Origin: Gracilariopsis chorda
Lineage: Eukaryota; Rhodophyta; Florideophyceae; Gracilariales; Gracilariaceae
DNA length: 64,000 bases
Direction of reading: 5' to 3'
Assembly (NCBI GenBank): GCA_003194525.1
Contig: NBIV01000072.1
Span: 62,001-126,000, forward strand
Below are positions 44,329 to 53,838 of this stretch, in pieces (the first letter of the stretch is position 1; every line of letters begins with the position of its first letter). The notes beneath the pieces were generated by a model, which saw nothing but the letters and a program-made list of their open reading frames with translations, was not told the DNA's origin and ran no database searches. The position numbers and the translations under genes were made by a program.

Positions 44329-47307
44329 TTACCCAACTTGGGGATTTACCAGCGTGGCTGGAGCTGCAGTTCCCGTTTGACGGTGGTATCGCACGACCTG
44401 CAACCGTGGGAGGTGTTCGATTGGCTCCCACGTATCCCCACTGGGGTCATACCCGTACCAGTGGACGCGGTATTGTAGAATACCATCCTGGTCCCAGGTG
44501 TGTGCGACAAGTCGGTCTACTACGAACTCTCCTTCGTAGACCTGCCGGCCGTGCCGGGTGGTGGTTGTACTCCCTTGCGAGGGTTGCCCGCTGTGCGGTA
44601 TGTTGCCCCTCATCCGGGTTGTCGGCGATGTCTCTGGCGTTGCCGTGCGCTGTCCTAGTGGCTGCTGCTCATGCGGGAAAATATCCCTCAAGAGGGTGTG
44701 TGGCGTCACCGTTTTCACCGGCAAGTCATTCCCCAGAGGGGTGTCGTTGTTCTCGTCTTCACGGTAGGCCGGGCGGACCGTCAACCGGCGGGGGACTTGA
44801 ACTCCGCGAGTGCGGTCTTCTTCGCGAACCGCGAGCTTGCGGGGTCTTTGCCGCGTATGCGGGAACGGCGTTTGTGACATCCCCTGCGGGGTCCCGTGCG
44901 ACACGGTGATTGGTAAGCGTTCCGCCTCCCTGCCAGGTGCACGAGCGCTCTGCACCATACGTTCCGGCGACGCCGTGGTGTCCCAGGTTACTGACGGGTT
45001 GCCTGGGGTTAACTCCGGTACACCGCTATTTTGGTCAAAATTCCCCTTTGGGGGGTGCCGGGCAGGTGCCGATGACACCCTTTTCAGGGAAATTGCCGCT
45101 AAGTGCGGTGCACCATCTCCATGAGGAGGAGCAGCGTCCGGTACGACCGGTTTCGAGCGTGCGATGGCGCGCGTTATTCCCGAGTTCCTCGGTTCTTCGC
45201 CGCAGCGTTGCGGGGGTTGGTGCAAATTATTCCCCGGAACGGGGGCTTCAATTCCGTCGACGACGGGAGGCGTTTCCGGCGCTTGCGGGCCAGGGCCTGA
45301 AGCTTCGGCTGCAGCTTGGCTGCCTTTTTCCCCAGGTTGGGTGTGGGGATTTCCCAGCAGCGCTGGTGTATCTGGGCGCCTCTTCTCCGCAGGGCGCGGG
45401 TCTGATCGACCTGATTGAACCGCTTCCGCGGGGACTTCCGCCAACGGCGGCTTCGAGGCATCGCCCTGCTGAGGGGATTGAGGGCGATTGTCGCCGTACT
45501 CCCGTAACTGGGATCCCTCCCTGACAGGGGTGTGCGGTAGCTGCGCTTCAACTTCCCGTGTAGCACGGTATATTTTCCGCGTTTGTGGCGATGCCTCCGG
45601 GGATGGATCGGGCGATTGCATTTCCGCTGCTGCGGTATTGGAGGGAGGCTTCTCGTTTTCCCGTGACAAACGGTGTATTTGCCGCTTTTGCGGGGCCTGC
45701 GCGTCTGGTTCCTGTTGCACAGCACTGCCCGGGAACGGGGGATTAGTGTCGCGTGACATACTCCGTGCTCCACGGTCAGTGTTCCGTATGTTACGGTGTG
45801 TTTCCCGTTGCGACGGCGATATCGTTCCTCAAAAACGAGTATTCTCCTCCCCCTCCTTAGACGGAGCGGCGGGATAAGGGATAACATTCCCCGCCTGGCG
45901 GGTATAGATGCGCGCCAGTGGGGCGGACGTGGTAGGGGCGGGCGCTGAGGGGCCCGAATTACCCGGCTGAGCCGGTGAGTCCGACAGAGTCGGTAGGTCT
46001 GAGAGTCCCCGGCTGGGGTTTGGTAGTACCGTAGGTCTAGTACTCCCGGATGGTTCCGGTATGGCAGAGTCCGTAGAAACGGGGTTGCCTGGATCCAGGA
46101 CTACCTCTGACGAGGGAGGAGGGGCAAGGACAACACGATCACGGGAAATCCGTTCGTGCGTGTCGCCCATCTCTACCACGACAGTGTCGGTGTTAACCGA
46201 AATGAACTTGAAGGGTCCATCCGCCACAGGCGAGAGTTTGTGACGCTTCTCCCGTTCCGGGTTGTAGTATTTCTTCCTGATGAAGACGTAGTTATTTGCC
46301 CGAATCGGGGGGGTCTTTCCTCGCAAGCGAGCGTCAAAATCCCACTTGTAAGCGGCTTGGGCCAGTGCCATAGACTTCCGCGCAGCGGGGACCGGCTTGG
46401 AAAGCCATTGCTTCCATTGCTGCCGGTAGATACCCACAGATGGGAAATTGTCCAAGGTAGCTTGGGGTTCCAGCGCAACAGGCGGGGGTGTTCTAGGTAG
46501 AACCAACTCGAATGGCGAAACTCCGGTAGTCCGGTGTACATGCGTATTGTACGCGTAGGTTACCGCATCAGCGTAGAGATCCCAATTCGTTGGGTGGTCA
46601 GTGACGTAGGAACGTAACGCCGCGAGTAACGTCCGGTTAAACCGTTCAACTTGCCCATTACACTGGGGGTGGTAGGTAGTCGTGAACAAGTTCTTGACAT
46701 CCAGGATGCGACAAACATCCTGGAAGAACTTGCTCACGAACTGCTTCCCGTTGTCAGAGAGCACCTCCACAGGGGGACCGTAGACAAACATCCAGTGCGT
46801 CACCAGAGCCTGGGCCACCGTGAGAGCGGTTATCCTCCGAAGGGGGACAGTCCGTACCAGCTTAGAAAAGCGGTCGGTAATGACAAGTAGAAACTTGTTT
46901 CCACTTTTCGTGGTGAGTAATGGTCCGAGAATATCGATTGCGATAAACTCGAGCGGCGCCCTTGCGGGGAATAGTTTCATCTTCTTCGCATTTTTGCGGA
47001 GCTTGACGCGATTCTTCGCGCATTCGCTACAAAACCGCACGGTTGCGTAGCAATCCACCGCCATGGCGGGCCAATAGAAATCCCTTCGCAGGGTTAGGTA
47101 GAGTTTCCTCCCACCTGGGTGACCTCCAATGGGGGCGTAGTGTGATAGATGTAACACCCGCGACTGCAGGGAAAGAGGTACCACAATCTGTGGGCGGGCT
47201 TCGACCTTCCTTACGAGGTAGCCTTTGTCGTTTACCCCGAAAGGGAGATCTTCACCACCGTTAAGACGGGCACGAATCCTCGTACAGAATGGGTCGCCGA
47301 ATTGTTC
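44329..47307 (-). pseudogene. Integrase, long linker and chromodomain of element E
   Basis: One register, interrupted by TGA at 45829. Integrase zinc part: HLSHYAPIGGHPGGRKLYL and FCSECAKN. Core: FIAIDILGPL, EVLSDNGKQFVSKFF and NGQVERFNRTLLAALRS, so D-D-E is complete. GPY/F-like module: RANNYVFIRKKYYNPERE. Then follow roughly 450 residues of Pro-, Arg- and Gln-rich linker on both sides of the TGA. A clear chromodomain closes Pol at 44380-44541: YEGEFVVDRLVAH, YRVHWYGYDPSGDTWEPIEH. Chromodomains bind methylated histone H3 and steer integration. Such a long linker before the chromodomain is unusual in my knowledge of the family. Confidence 0.92.
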
Positions 47308-49045
47308 TCAGATCATTTCTTCCGGTGATACCGGTACAAAGTTTCCCGGTAACGGGTTCTCAGATTCATCTCGCGATGCGAGTAGTTCGTCAAAATCAGC
47401 ATCCTTGTCCCAGTTTTCTGGCCCAGCCTCGACGGCACATTCCGGATCATCCGGGTCTATGGCCATGAAACATGGGACTTCATCATCCTCCGTTGGGAGT
47501 GCTTCCCCACTTGTGGGTAACCGCGACAAAGCGTCGGCCTGGGTGTTCTGCGCAACCTTTTTATAAATGACTTGAAAGTCATATTCCGCGAGGCGGAGTC
47601 TCCAGCGCATGAGGCGTCCCGACGGGTCGGAGATATTCATTAACCACCTCAATGAGGAATGATCCGTGTACACGGTGAAGTGAACTCCCATAAGGTAGGG
47701 GCGCAGAGTGGTCATCGCCCATACGACGGCGAGGCACTCTTTCTCCGATACGGAGTAGTTCCGCTCATGAACATTGAGCGAACGTGACCAATAACCAATT
47801 GGATGTCGTTCCCCCTCGGGGGTGGTTTGAAAAGAGCACACCCGACTTGGTAGTCGCTCGAGTCCGTATCTACGGAGTATGGCAACCAAAGTTTTGGGAG
47901 ATGTAGGATTGGAGCTGATGTTACAGCCTCCTTCAAGGAGTTAAAAGCTTCCGATTGCTCGGGCGTAAATGTTCCCAGTTTTGGGGGGTTCCCCTTTCGC
48001 AACAACGCGTTCAGGGGCGCCGCAGTATCCGAAAAGTTCGGGATAAACCGTCAATAGATGTTGACCAGCCCCAAAAAGGAGCGCAGTTCCGTTTGAATAC
48101 GGGGTTCTTTCTCCTCAACGAGGGATTTGACTCGAGCTTTCTCGATCGCTAACCGTCCAGGACGGATAATGTGACCCAGATACTTCACAGTATCTGTGAA
48201 GAACTCGCATTTCCTCAACTTGAGGGTAATTCCCGCATCGCGGAGTACGGTCAGCACGTCTCGGACGTGAGTGAGATGGTCGTCCAACGAGTTGGAGAAG
48301 ATGATAATATCATCAAGGTAGACCAGACAACTCCGCCACTTAAAGCGGTTGAGTAGAATATCTACTGCACGCTGAAAGGTGGCGGGGGCGTTGGTTAACC
48401 CAAATGGCATCCGCTTGAAGCGGTACGTTCCTGCGTGGCAGGTGAATGCGGTTTTGTCGCGATCCTCCTGTCTGACAGGTACTTGCCAATATCCCCAAAT
48501 GGCATCAAGGGCCGTGAACACGGTGGCGTCTCCAAGGGAGTCAATGCACTCGTCCATACGAGGGATAGGGTACGTGTCCCTAACGGTCACGGCATTGAGC
48601 CGGCGGTAGTCGACACAGAACCTCCAGGTTCCGTCGGCCTTTAAAGCCAGTACAACTGGGGATGCCCAGGGTGATTGAGCGGGCTCAATCACACCTGCGC
48701 GGAGCATCTTGTCCACTTGGGATTGCTCCTCTTCCCTAGCTTTCGGACCTGCCCTGTAAGGGGGTTGTGCAACCGGTCGCGCACCGGGGATTAAATCGAT
48801 CCGGTGTTCCGTTGCGTTAATCTCGCCAAGCGAGCCATCCCACATTGTGGTGAGTTCCCGTAACATGGTACGGAGTTTGTCGCTGTGCGACTCTGGCACG
48901 TGGCTGAAGTCCAGCGCTTCAAGTGCCTTTTCCGGATCAATCCGGTCGTTGGTCGATGGGGCATTGTCCTGTGTAACAGGTTTGATTCGCAATTCCGAGT
49001 TACTCGGTATGTTCGACGCTGGAGTAGCAGTTTCCTCCCCTCCTT
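47308..49045 (-). pseudogene. Reverse transcriptase and RNase H of element E
   Basis: RT at 48051-48992 is well preserved: KMLRAGVIEPAQSPWASPVV, RFCVDYRRLNAVTVRDTYPI, FKRMPFGLTNAPATFQRAVD and the catalytic VYLDDIIIFSNS. A TGA at 48051 sits where Arg is usual in YRRF-type motifs, and the frame continues to RNase H (47712-48005). A one-base shift near 47835 leads to 47308-47889 (GYWSRSLNVHERNYSVSEKE, TVYTDHSSLRWLMN, NTQADALSRLP). Another TGA at 47308 precedes the integrase in the same register. The RT sequence is packed with the hairpins described separately. Confidence 0.93.
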
Positions 49046-50035
49046 AGACTTGACGTCTTCGGACGTCGGGGCGAACTCCTCAGAAGAGGTGGTAACTCCG
49101 AGTACATCGGCGGCTGTCATATTCGTTGGCAGCATTCCCATAGGATGCGGGGTTACACTCCCAATTACTTGGTGTTTTACCAGATACTGGGGGTGTTTGC
49201 CAAGTTTGGCAACCAATATCCGGAAAGAAACATCCGGGGAAATGGAGACAATTCCATTAGCCAGCGCCAGCTGGGATTTCTCGTACAACGAGGCGAGGGG
49301 TTGTATAACCCGAGGACCGTGTTGACGGGAATTTACCTGCACCCAGACTTGGGACTCAGGCGGTATAGAAACAGAGGCAGCGACGCGGAGCTTGGTGGAC
49401 TGGTAGGACGCGGGAGGTGGGTCCTGCGCAGCAGGAAGCGGAACTTGTTTCCGAGAGGACCGCTTTAGCGGGCGGAGAACAATCGGAACCGACGATCCGT
49501 CGTCAAGTTCCACACGCCTGAGGCGAGGCCTGATTGCGTCGACAAATCTGTCGCAGTAATCATATCCCAGTATGACTTGTGCTGCCAATGAACGGCAAAC
49601 GATGAAGTCCAACTTCACCACGGAGGTACCAAGTCTCACGACGAGGTTCACTGTGCCCACCGTTTGTAACGGGTTGTTGTTCGCATCCGAAATGTCGGGG
49701 ACCGCGTCAGAGCGGATACGCGACCGCACAAGCGGGGGTAACAATGATTCCACAACAAAGTTGGGGCCTGCACCTGTATCCAGGACGGTGAGAAACCTCA
49801 CCATAAACTGGGGGTCAAGGCCAAGGTCGGCATAGACCTTATAATTGCGCTTGGCCAAGACCAAGACTCTACCGGGAATCCGGGGATTTTTACTCCGTAT
49901 CCACGGGCGACGCAACACACCGAGGTGCGCAGAGTCCGCGTCAGCGGTGTCTTTCCTCGAGAGGACTTTCACCGGGGAGCGAGGCGAGGACGCCTCGGGC
50001 GCCAACAGCCTCGTTCTTGAGGACGCCTCTCCCAA
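49046..50035 (-). CDS. Protease region of element E
   Basis: The frame 48791-50035 encodes an aspartic protease with the active site LTVLDTGAGPNFVVESLLPP and a flap-to-end part (AQVILGYDYCDRFVDAI). The RT frame is entered by a shift in a G-run near 49045, beyond which this frame is spurious. Gag ends 17 bp upstream. The shift could be a mutation or the element's normal frame change; a second intact copy would tell. Confidence 0.82.
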
Positions 50036-50052
50036 AGGGGAGACTCCCTCAG

Positions 50053-52227
50053 TTAGTTTTCCGCCTTCGGCGGTGGGTTGGTTTCCTCGACAACGAGTGC
50101 TTCATCCCGTTGACGGGGGCTTCTATCCGCATAAGCGGGGGTTGCAACGGATGGTTGCGTGATCTCCCGAATCGGGTTGTATGAATCTTGCCACGCACGC
50201 GGGGTCTGTGGTAGGGCGTGAGAAAAGTCCGTTTTAGCACGGATGTAGGAAGCCGTCGGGACGGAACGTTTCTCCTCTGGAGTGAGAGCCTCATAATTTG
50301 CCACCACCTTGGCCATATCCTTCAGTGAACAAATACACTGAGGAGAGGTATGGCCATGGGCATAACACAGGTGGCAAATGAGAGCCAGCACCGCGACACG
50401 CGGATTATTATTCCGAGTATCGGAGAAGCGAACCGCAGGGCGGGTGTCAGTCCATCCAGGCCGTTGATAACGGGATTGACCGTTTGAAAACGGGAGTCGT
50501 TGGGGTTGAACCCGACTGTTACCACCGTACAAAACGGGGTCTTCCGTTCCCGTATCACGGGTCATCTCCGTCGTCGACGGCAAATCACTGGTGTGTATCG
50601 ACACCCCATCCTCTTGCATTAAATGCACGGTATCAAATCCCTGTCCAGGGTTCCCATCCGCAGTGAGCAGGAGTGAGGAAGCTTCGCTTTCTAGCAACAA
50701 CGCCTTGGCGGATTTAGACCGATTTTTCGGAGTTCTTGCACGAAGTGCATCCTCTTTCGCTCGGGCGTGTTGGACCAGCTCGAGATAGGTGATCCCCCGC
50801 TTGTCCTCCCGATAACGGGTAACTAAACTCCGGATTGCCGGGTCAAGACCATCGATGAACATGGTACTGCGCTCCCCAGCGGGGTATACGTTACCACATC
50901 TGTGGAAAGCCTTGTTAAGGCGCACCGAGTAATCGGTCTCGGTCTCTCCAGCACGCTGGCGTGTATCTCGCAAAGCGAGGATAGCCTGCTGAATAGCGGC
51001 GTTTGTGGCGTAGGAGCGCAGTAGATACTGCACAGCCTCCGGCCAGCAAGTAACTGCTCCCTCGGAGGCACGAGAAGATCCTCTGACAGAGTTGTATTGG
51101 TCCTCCGCCATTCCCCGTAAGAAATACGGTAAAGCCAAATAGGCTTGTCCCTCATTCATACCGAGGATATCGGCCTCCGCTACAAAGCGGGATAGGAAAT
51201 CCAGTACTAGGACTGGGTCCTCTCCAGTAAAATACTGGTTGCGGAGCGAGAGCTGCATTCGCTTAATGCATTCTCGCACCTTTCCCGTACCACGGGGCGT
51301 ACGTCCAAGTGACGAGTCTTCGAGCCGGTAGTACCGGTATGATAAAAGCTTCCGGTAATCCGGGTTTGTCGGTTTCAATTCCCGAAGACCGGGGTGTCTT
51401 CTCCCCATCTGGCGGGTTCGGACCACACCTTCAGTGGCCGATGACCGCTTCGAGCGGGAGGAGTAGCCTCGCTTCTCGTCCTCCGAGTCGGAGTCCGAGG
51501 AGCTCGAGCTAACCGAATGGTTTCGGAATGAATCCGACGATGTTGAAGAATCGGAGTCCGAATATTTTCGGTGGTGTTTCCGTCGATGACGGCATTTCTT
51601 CTTCCGAGCAAGCTGGTCGTTGCGCGATGCCTCGTTTACCGGATCATCCGGGGATGGTTTGTCCATCAGGACGAACTGCTCTAGCTTCTCCAGGCGGGCA
51701 CCAATCCGATCAAATCAGGCTTCAACTCCTTCGATGAGGGTGGCGGGTTATCCCAAACTCTCCAACATGGAGTTGACGTCAGACCGTAAAATACAGAGTT
51801 CCTCGGCGACCTCCTTTACGGGGGTTGCCAAGACTACCTCTTGGAGGGATTTTAGTTCCCCTACAAGGGTGTCATGGGCGGTCCACAGAGCGCGGAACTG
51901 GGATTCCAGGGAAGTCCCTTGGGGGGTGTTATCGCCCGTTCCACGGGGGCTTGAAGCCGCGACAGCGGGAGCAGGCCAGGGTGCCTGGGGCACTGCGGCA
52001 ACAGCCGTAGTCGATGCTGCATTCCCCTGCGGGGGTGATAACGAGGGCAAAAGGAGGTTCCGGGGTTCCCGGTCGGGGGTATCATTCCGCGATGAGGCGG
52101 CGCCAGTACGGCTGGAACTTGTCCTTATAGGGATACGGGGTACGAACCGAACTTCGGAAGTGTGCGCGTTGTCGCGGGAGCGACTACACGTAACCACTGG
52201 CTCCGCATCGGAGGGATTTCTCGACAT
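50053..52227 (-). pseudogene. Gag of element E, two nonsense codons
   Basis: From 52227 the frame runs through a low-complexity N-terminus and helix (FRALWTAHDTLVGELKSLQE), then TAA at 51748 and TGA at 51715, then DRIGARLEKLEQFVL and a Ser/Asp- and Arg-rich stretch. The capsid-like part follows (YFTGEDPVLVLDFLSRFVAE, YSVRLNKAFHRCGNVYPAGE, FIDGLDPAIRSLV) and a standard zinc knuckle CHLCYAHGHTSPQC. Both stops fit single C-to-T type changes. Gag packages the RNA. Confidence 0.88.
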
Positions 52228-52329
52228 GAGAAAATACCGTTACGACGGGAAACGATCACGGAACTTCCGGTAAATAAAAGCAAACCCCGTAAGAGGGAAA
52301 AAACCCGATTCTAGGTCGGGAGACCACTT

Positions 52330-53158
52330 TGTGGTGCAATGCCCCAAAACGGGGAAAAACACCGAAAGACGTTCGGGATCTTCCTCTCACGAGGTGAACC
52401 CAGTTGGGTAGAGCCCTCCCAGAGCTGTCACGGCGAAGCCGGTTTGTAAGACCAGGGACACCTGTCGCGACTCGCGCAGGGAGGTGAAGGCGAAGAATCG
52501 GTATCCGCGTTAGCGGGGTGTGATCCTCAGTAGAGGTATGTTTCCACGTAAGTGGGGCTGTGTGAGCGGATGCGCACACGAGGGCCGCGGATAGCGGGAG
52601 GTGCTACCCTAAAAAGGGGGAAAAGGAAGGGCGAAGAGGAGGAAGAGAGGACGATGTGAGTCGCGAGAGCGACGAGCAGATACGGCAATGCCGGTGGACA
52701 GGACTCCCTATACAGGGCGAAACACCAATATGATTGGAACAATTATACTCCCGGTGATGGGTTTCTTTAGATGTGCAAGGGGGTTAGATGTCCCGTGGTT
52801 TACGGGGTTTCCCTCCAAGGAGGAGTAGAGTACGCGCGCAAGCGGCAACAACTAGAGCCAATTCCCCAGGTTGGGGTCCCTTCTTGGGGAAGGTTTACTG
52901 GTGCGACGGCAGTGCGCCGTCGCACTAAGTACTAGCTTCCCAGAAATGGGTCTGAAAATAATAAATAATATTAACTAAAATACTCCACATTTCGTGGCAA
53001 CATCCACTACTGTGGCCAACCGCCAATTGGCCCAAAACCGTTTCCCACGTGTCCATATCCACCACAGTGGGGCGTAGTTCATATACACACTACACAACCA
53101 ATAATATCGGGAAAGCGTTCAAGTACCAAAAATCCCTCCCTGAGGGCGTTGCACTACA
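52330..53158 (-). repeat. 5' LTR of element E (829 bp)
   Basis: TGTGGTGC to GCACTACA. Just inside, the minus strand reads AAGTGGTCTCCCGACC, a possible primer-binding site (TGG start). Several differences from the 3' LTR lie in hairpin arms or loops. Confidence 0.93.
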
Positions 53159-53838
53159 CTTTCACTCTATACCCAAGCTGGCCCTTTGCAGGAAAGGTTG
53201 CACGGTACGTTGCCTGTGGATAGCTTCCCGTCAAGTACTTCCGTCCGGTAATCACCAGGTCTTTCAACCGACACCGTTATCCGAGCAAAGCTCCGGTGGG
53301 GCTCACAGACGACAGAAACACCTTTGGTACACACTACCCGTCTCCCGTCCACGCCTAAGACGCTTCAACCTGTCTTAGCGACGGTACTTCCCCACCCTAT
53401 TGGACAACTAGCGGCACACGCCCCACTAGAAGCCCTTTAGCCAGCGGCGAACGCCTCACTGGTTGTTGATGATAGTTGAAGTGGCTGAAGGTTGATAGGG
53501 GGTGGGGCTTAGATGTTGGTCGATTGTTGAGGTGAGTTCAGACCGAAGTCCGAAGCTCAGAACCTCTTTTCATAGTGTTTAGAGGCACTACAAACGAGCC
53601 AAATACGCATTTCTACTTGATAGTTACTCATGTGTGCGTCTAGGTTACTCCATTGGCTTCTAAAGACCTCTGGAGCTGCACAGTAACCAATAATAAAGCG
53701 ACAATTTGCGCCAGCATCACTAAAATACTGTAGTCTTTGCTGGGCCAACAAAGCATGCAATGTGCTAGACACTACTGGAACATTCTACACGTGTTTTCCA
53801 GCAATGTCTGGCACATTCCGCAACATTCGCGACCGCCA

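Larger units (their letters stand above)
43245..53158 (-). mobile_element. Chromovirus E, full length, hairpin-rich
   Basis: 9,914 bp with LTRs 43245-44072 and 52330-53158 and the target repeat CTTTC (43240-43244 and 53159-53163). On the minus strand: gag (50053-52227), protease (about 49046-50035), RT and RNase H (47308-49045), integrase, long linker and chromodomain (44329-47307). A polypurine tract next to the 3' LTR reads TAGGGGGGGATA. Six nonsense codons and two frameshifts separate it from an intact element; the integrase triad and RT YLDD are intact. It is the most GC-rich part of the window and carries a dense set of short palindromes. Confidence 0.95.
43245..53158. repeat. Array of short GC-capped hairpins across element E
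   Basis: Perfect inverted repeats with 4-5-bp arms starting CCC or CCG and loops of about 2-5 bases recur throughout. Examples: 44236-44248, 44268-44280, 44332-44342, 44373-44383, 44436-44446, 44572-44583, 44588-44598, 44685-44696, 44731-44741, 44804-44815, 44829-44842, 44851-44862, 44881-44891 and 44894-44906. In RT: 48411-48423, 48430-48442, 48467-48479. In gag: 50061-50073, 50106-50117, 50127-50138, 50166-50176. In the LTR: 52864-52876 and a longer one with 8-bp arms at 52903-52923. Spacing is often 20-40 bp. The flanking A, B and C sequences lack them. Confidence 0.85.
42858..53838. mobile_element. LTR-like element C, inserted in B and carrying E
   Basis: It starts TGTGGGCGCC and ends GCGACCGCCA; GAAGC is duplicated at 42853-42857 and 53839-53843. 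Removing E and one CTTTC leaves about 1,062 bp, the same length as the intact homologue D at 17864-18926. No coding region of its own is recognised. It may be a solo LTR or a short non-autonomous element. Confidence 0.92.

Noticed and set aside
44241..45524. Long plus-strand frames within element E (for example 44241-44909, 44910-45524)
   Set aside because: Antisense shadows of the Pol linker; open because hairpin sequence is GC-rich and symmetric on both strands.
48791..49045. Last part of the protease frame of E as real protein
   Set aside because: Beyond the G-run near 49045 the coding register switches to the RT frame, which carries the recognisable residues.
43245..53158. Regular palindromes as a CRISPR-like array
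   Set aside because: Arms and spacers vary, lengths are irregular and most lie in retroelement coding sequence of a eukaryotic genome.
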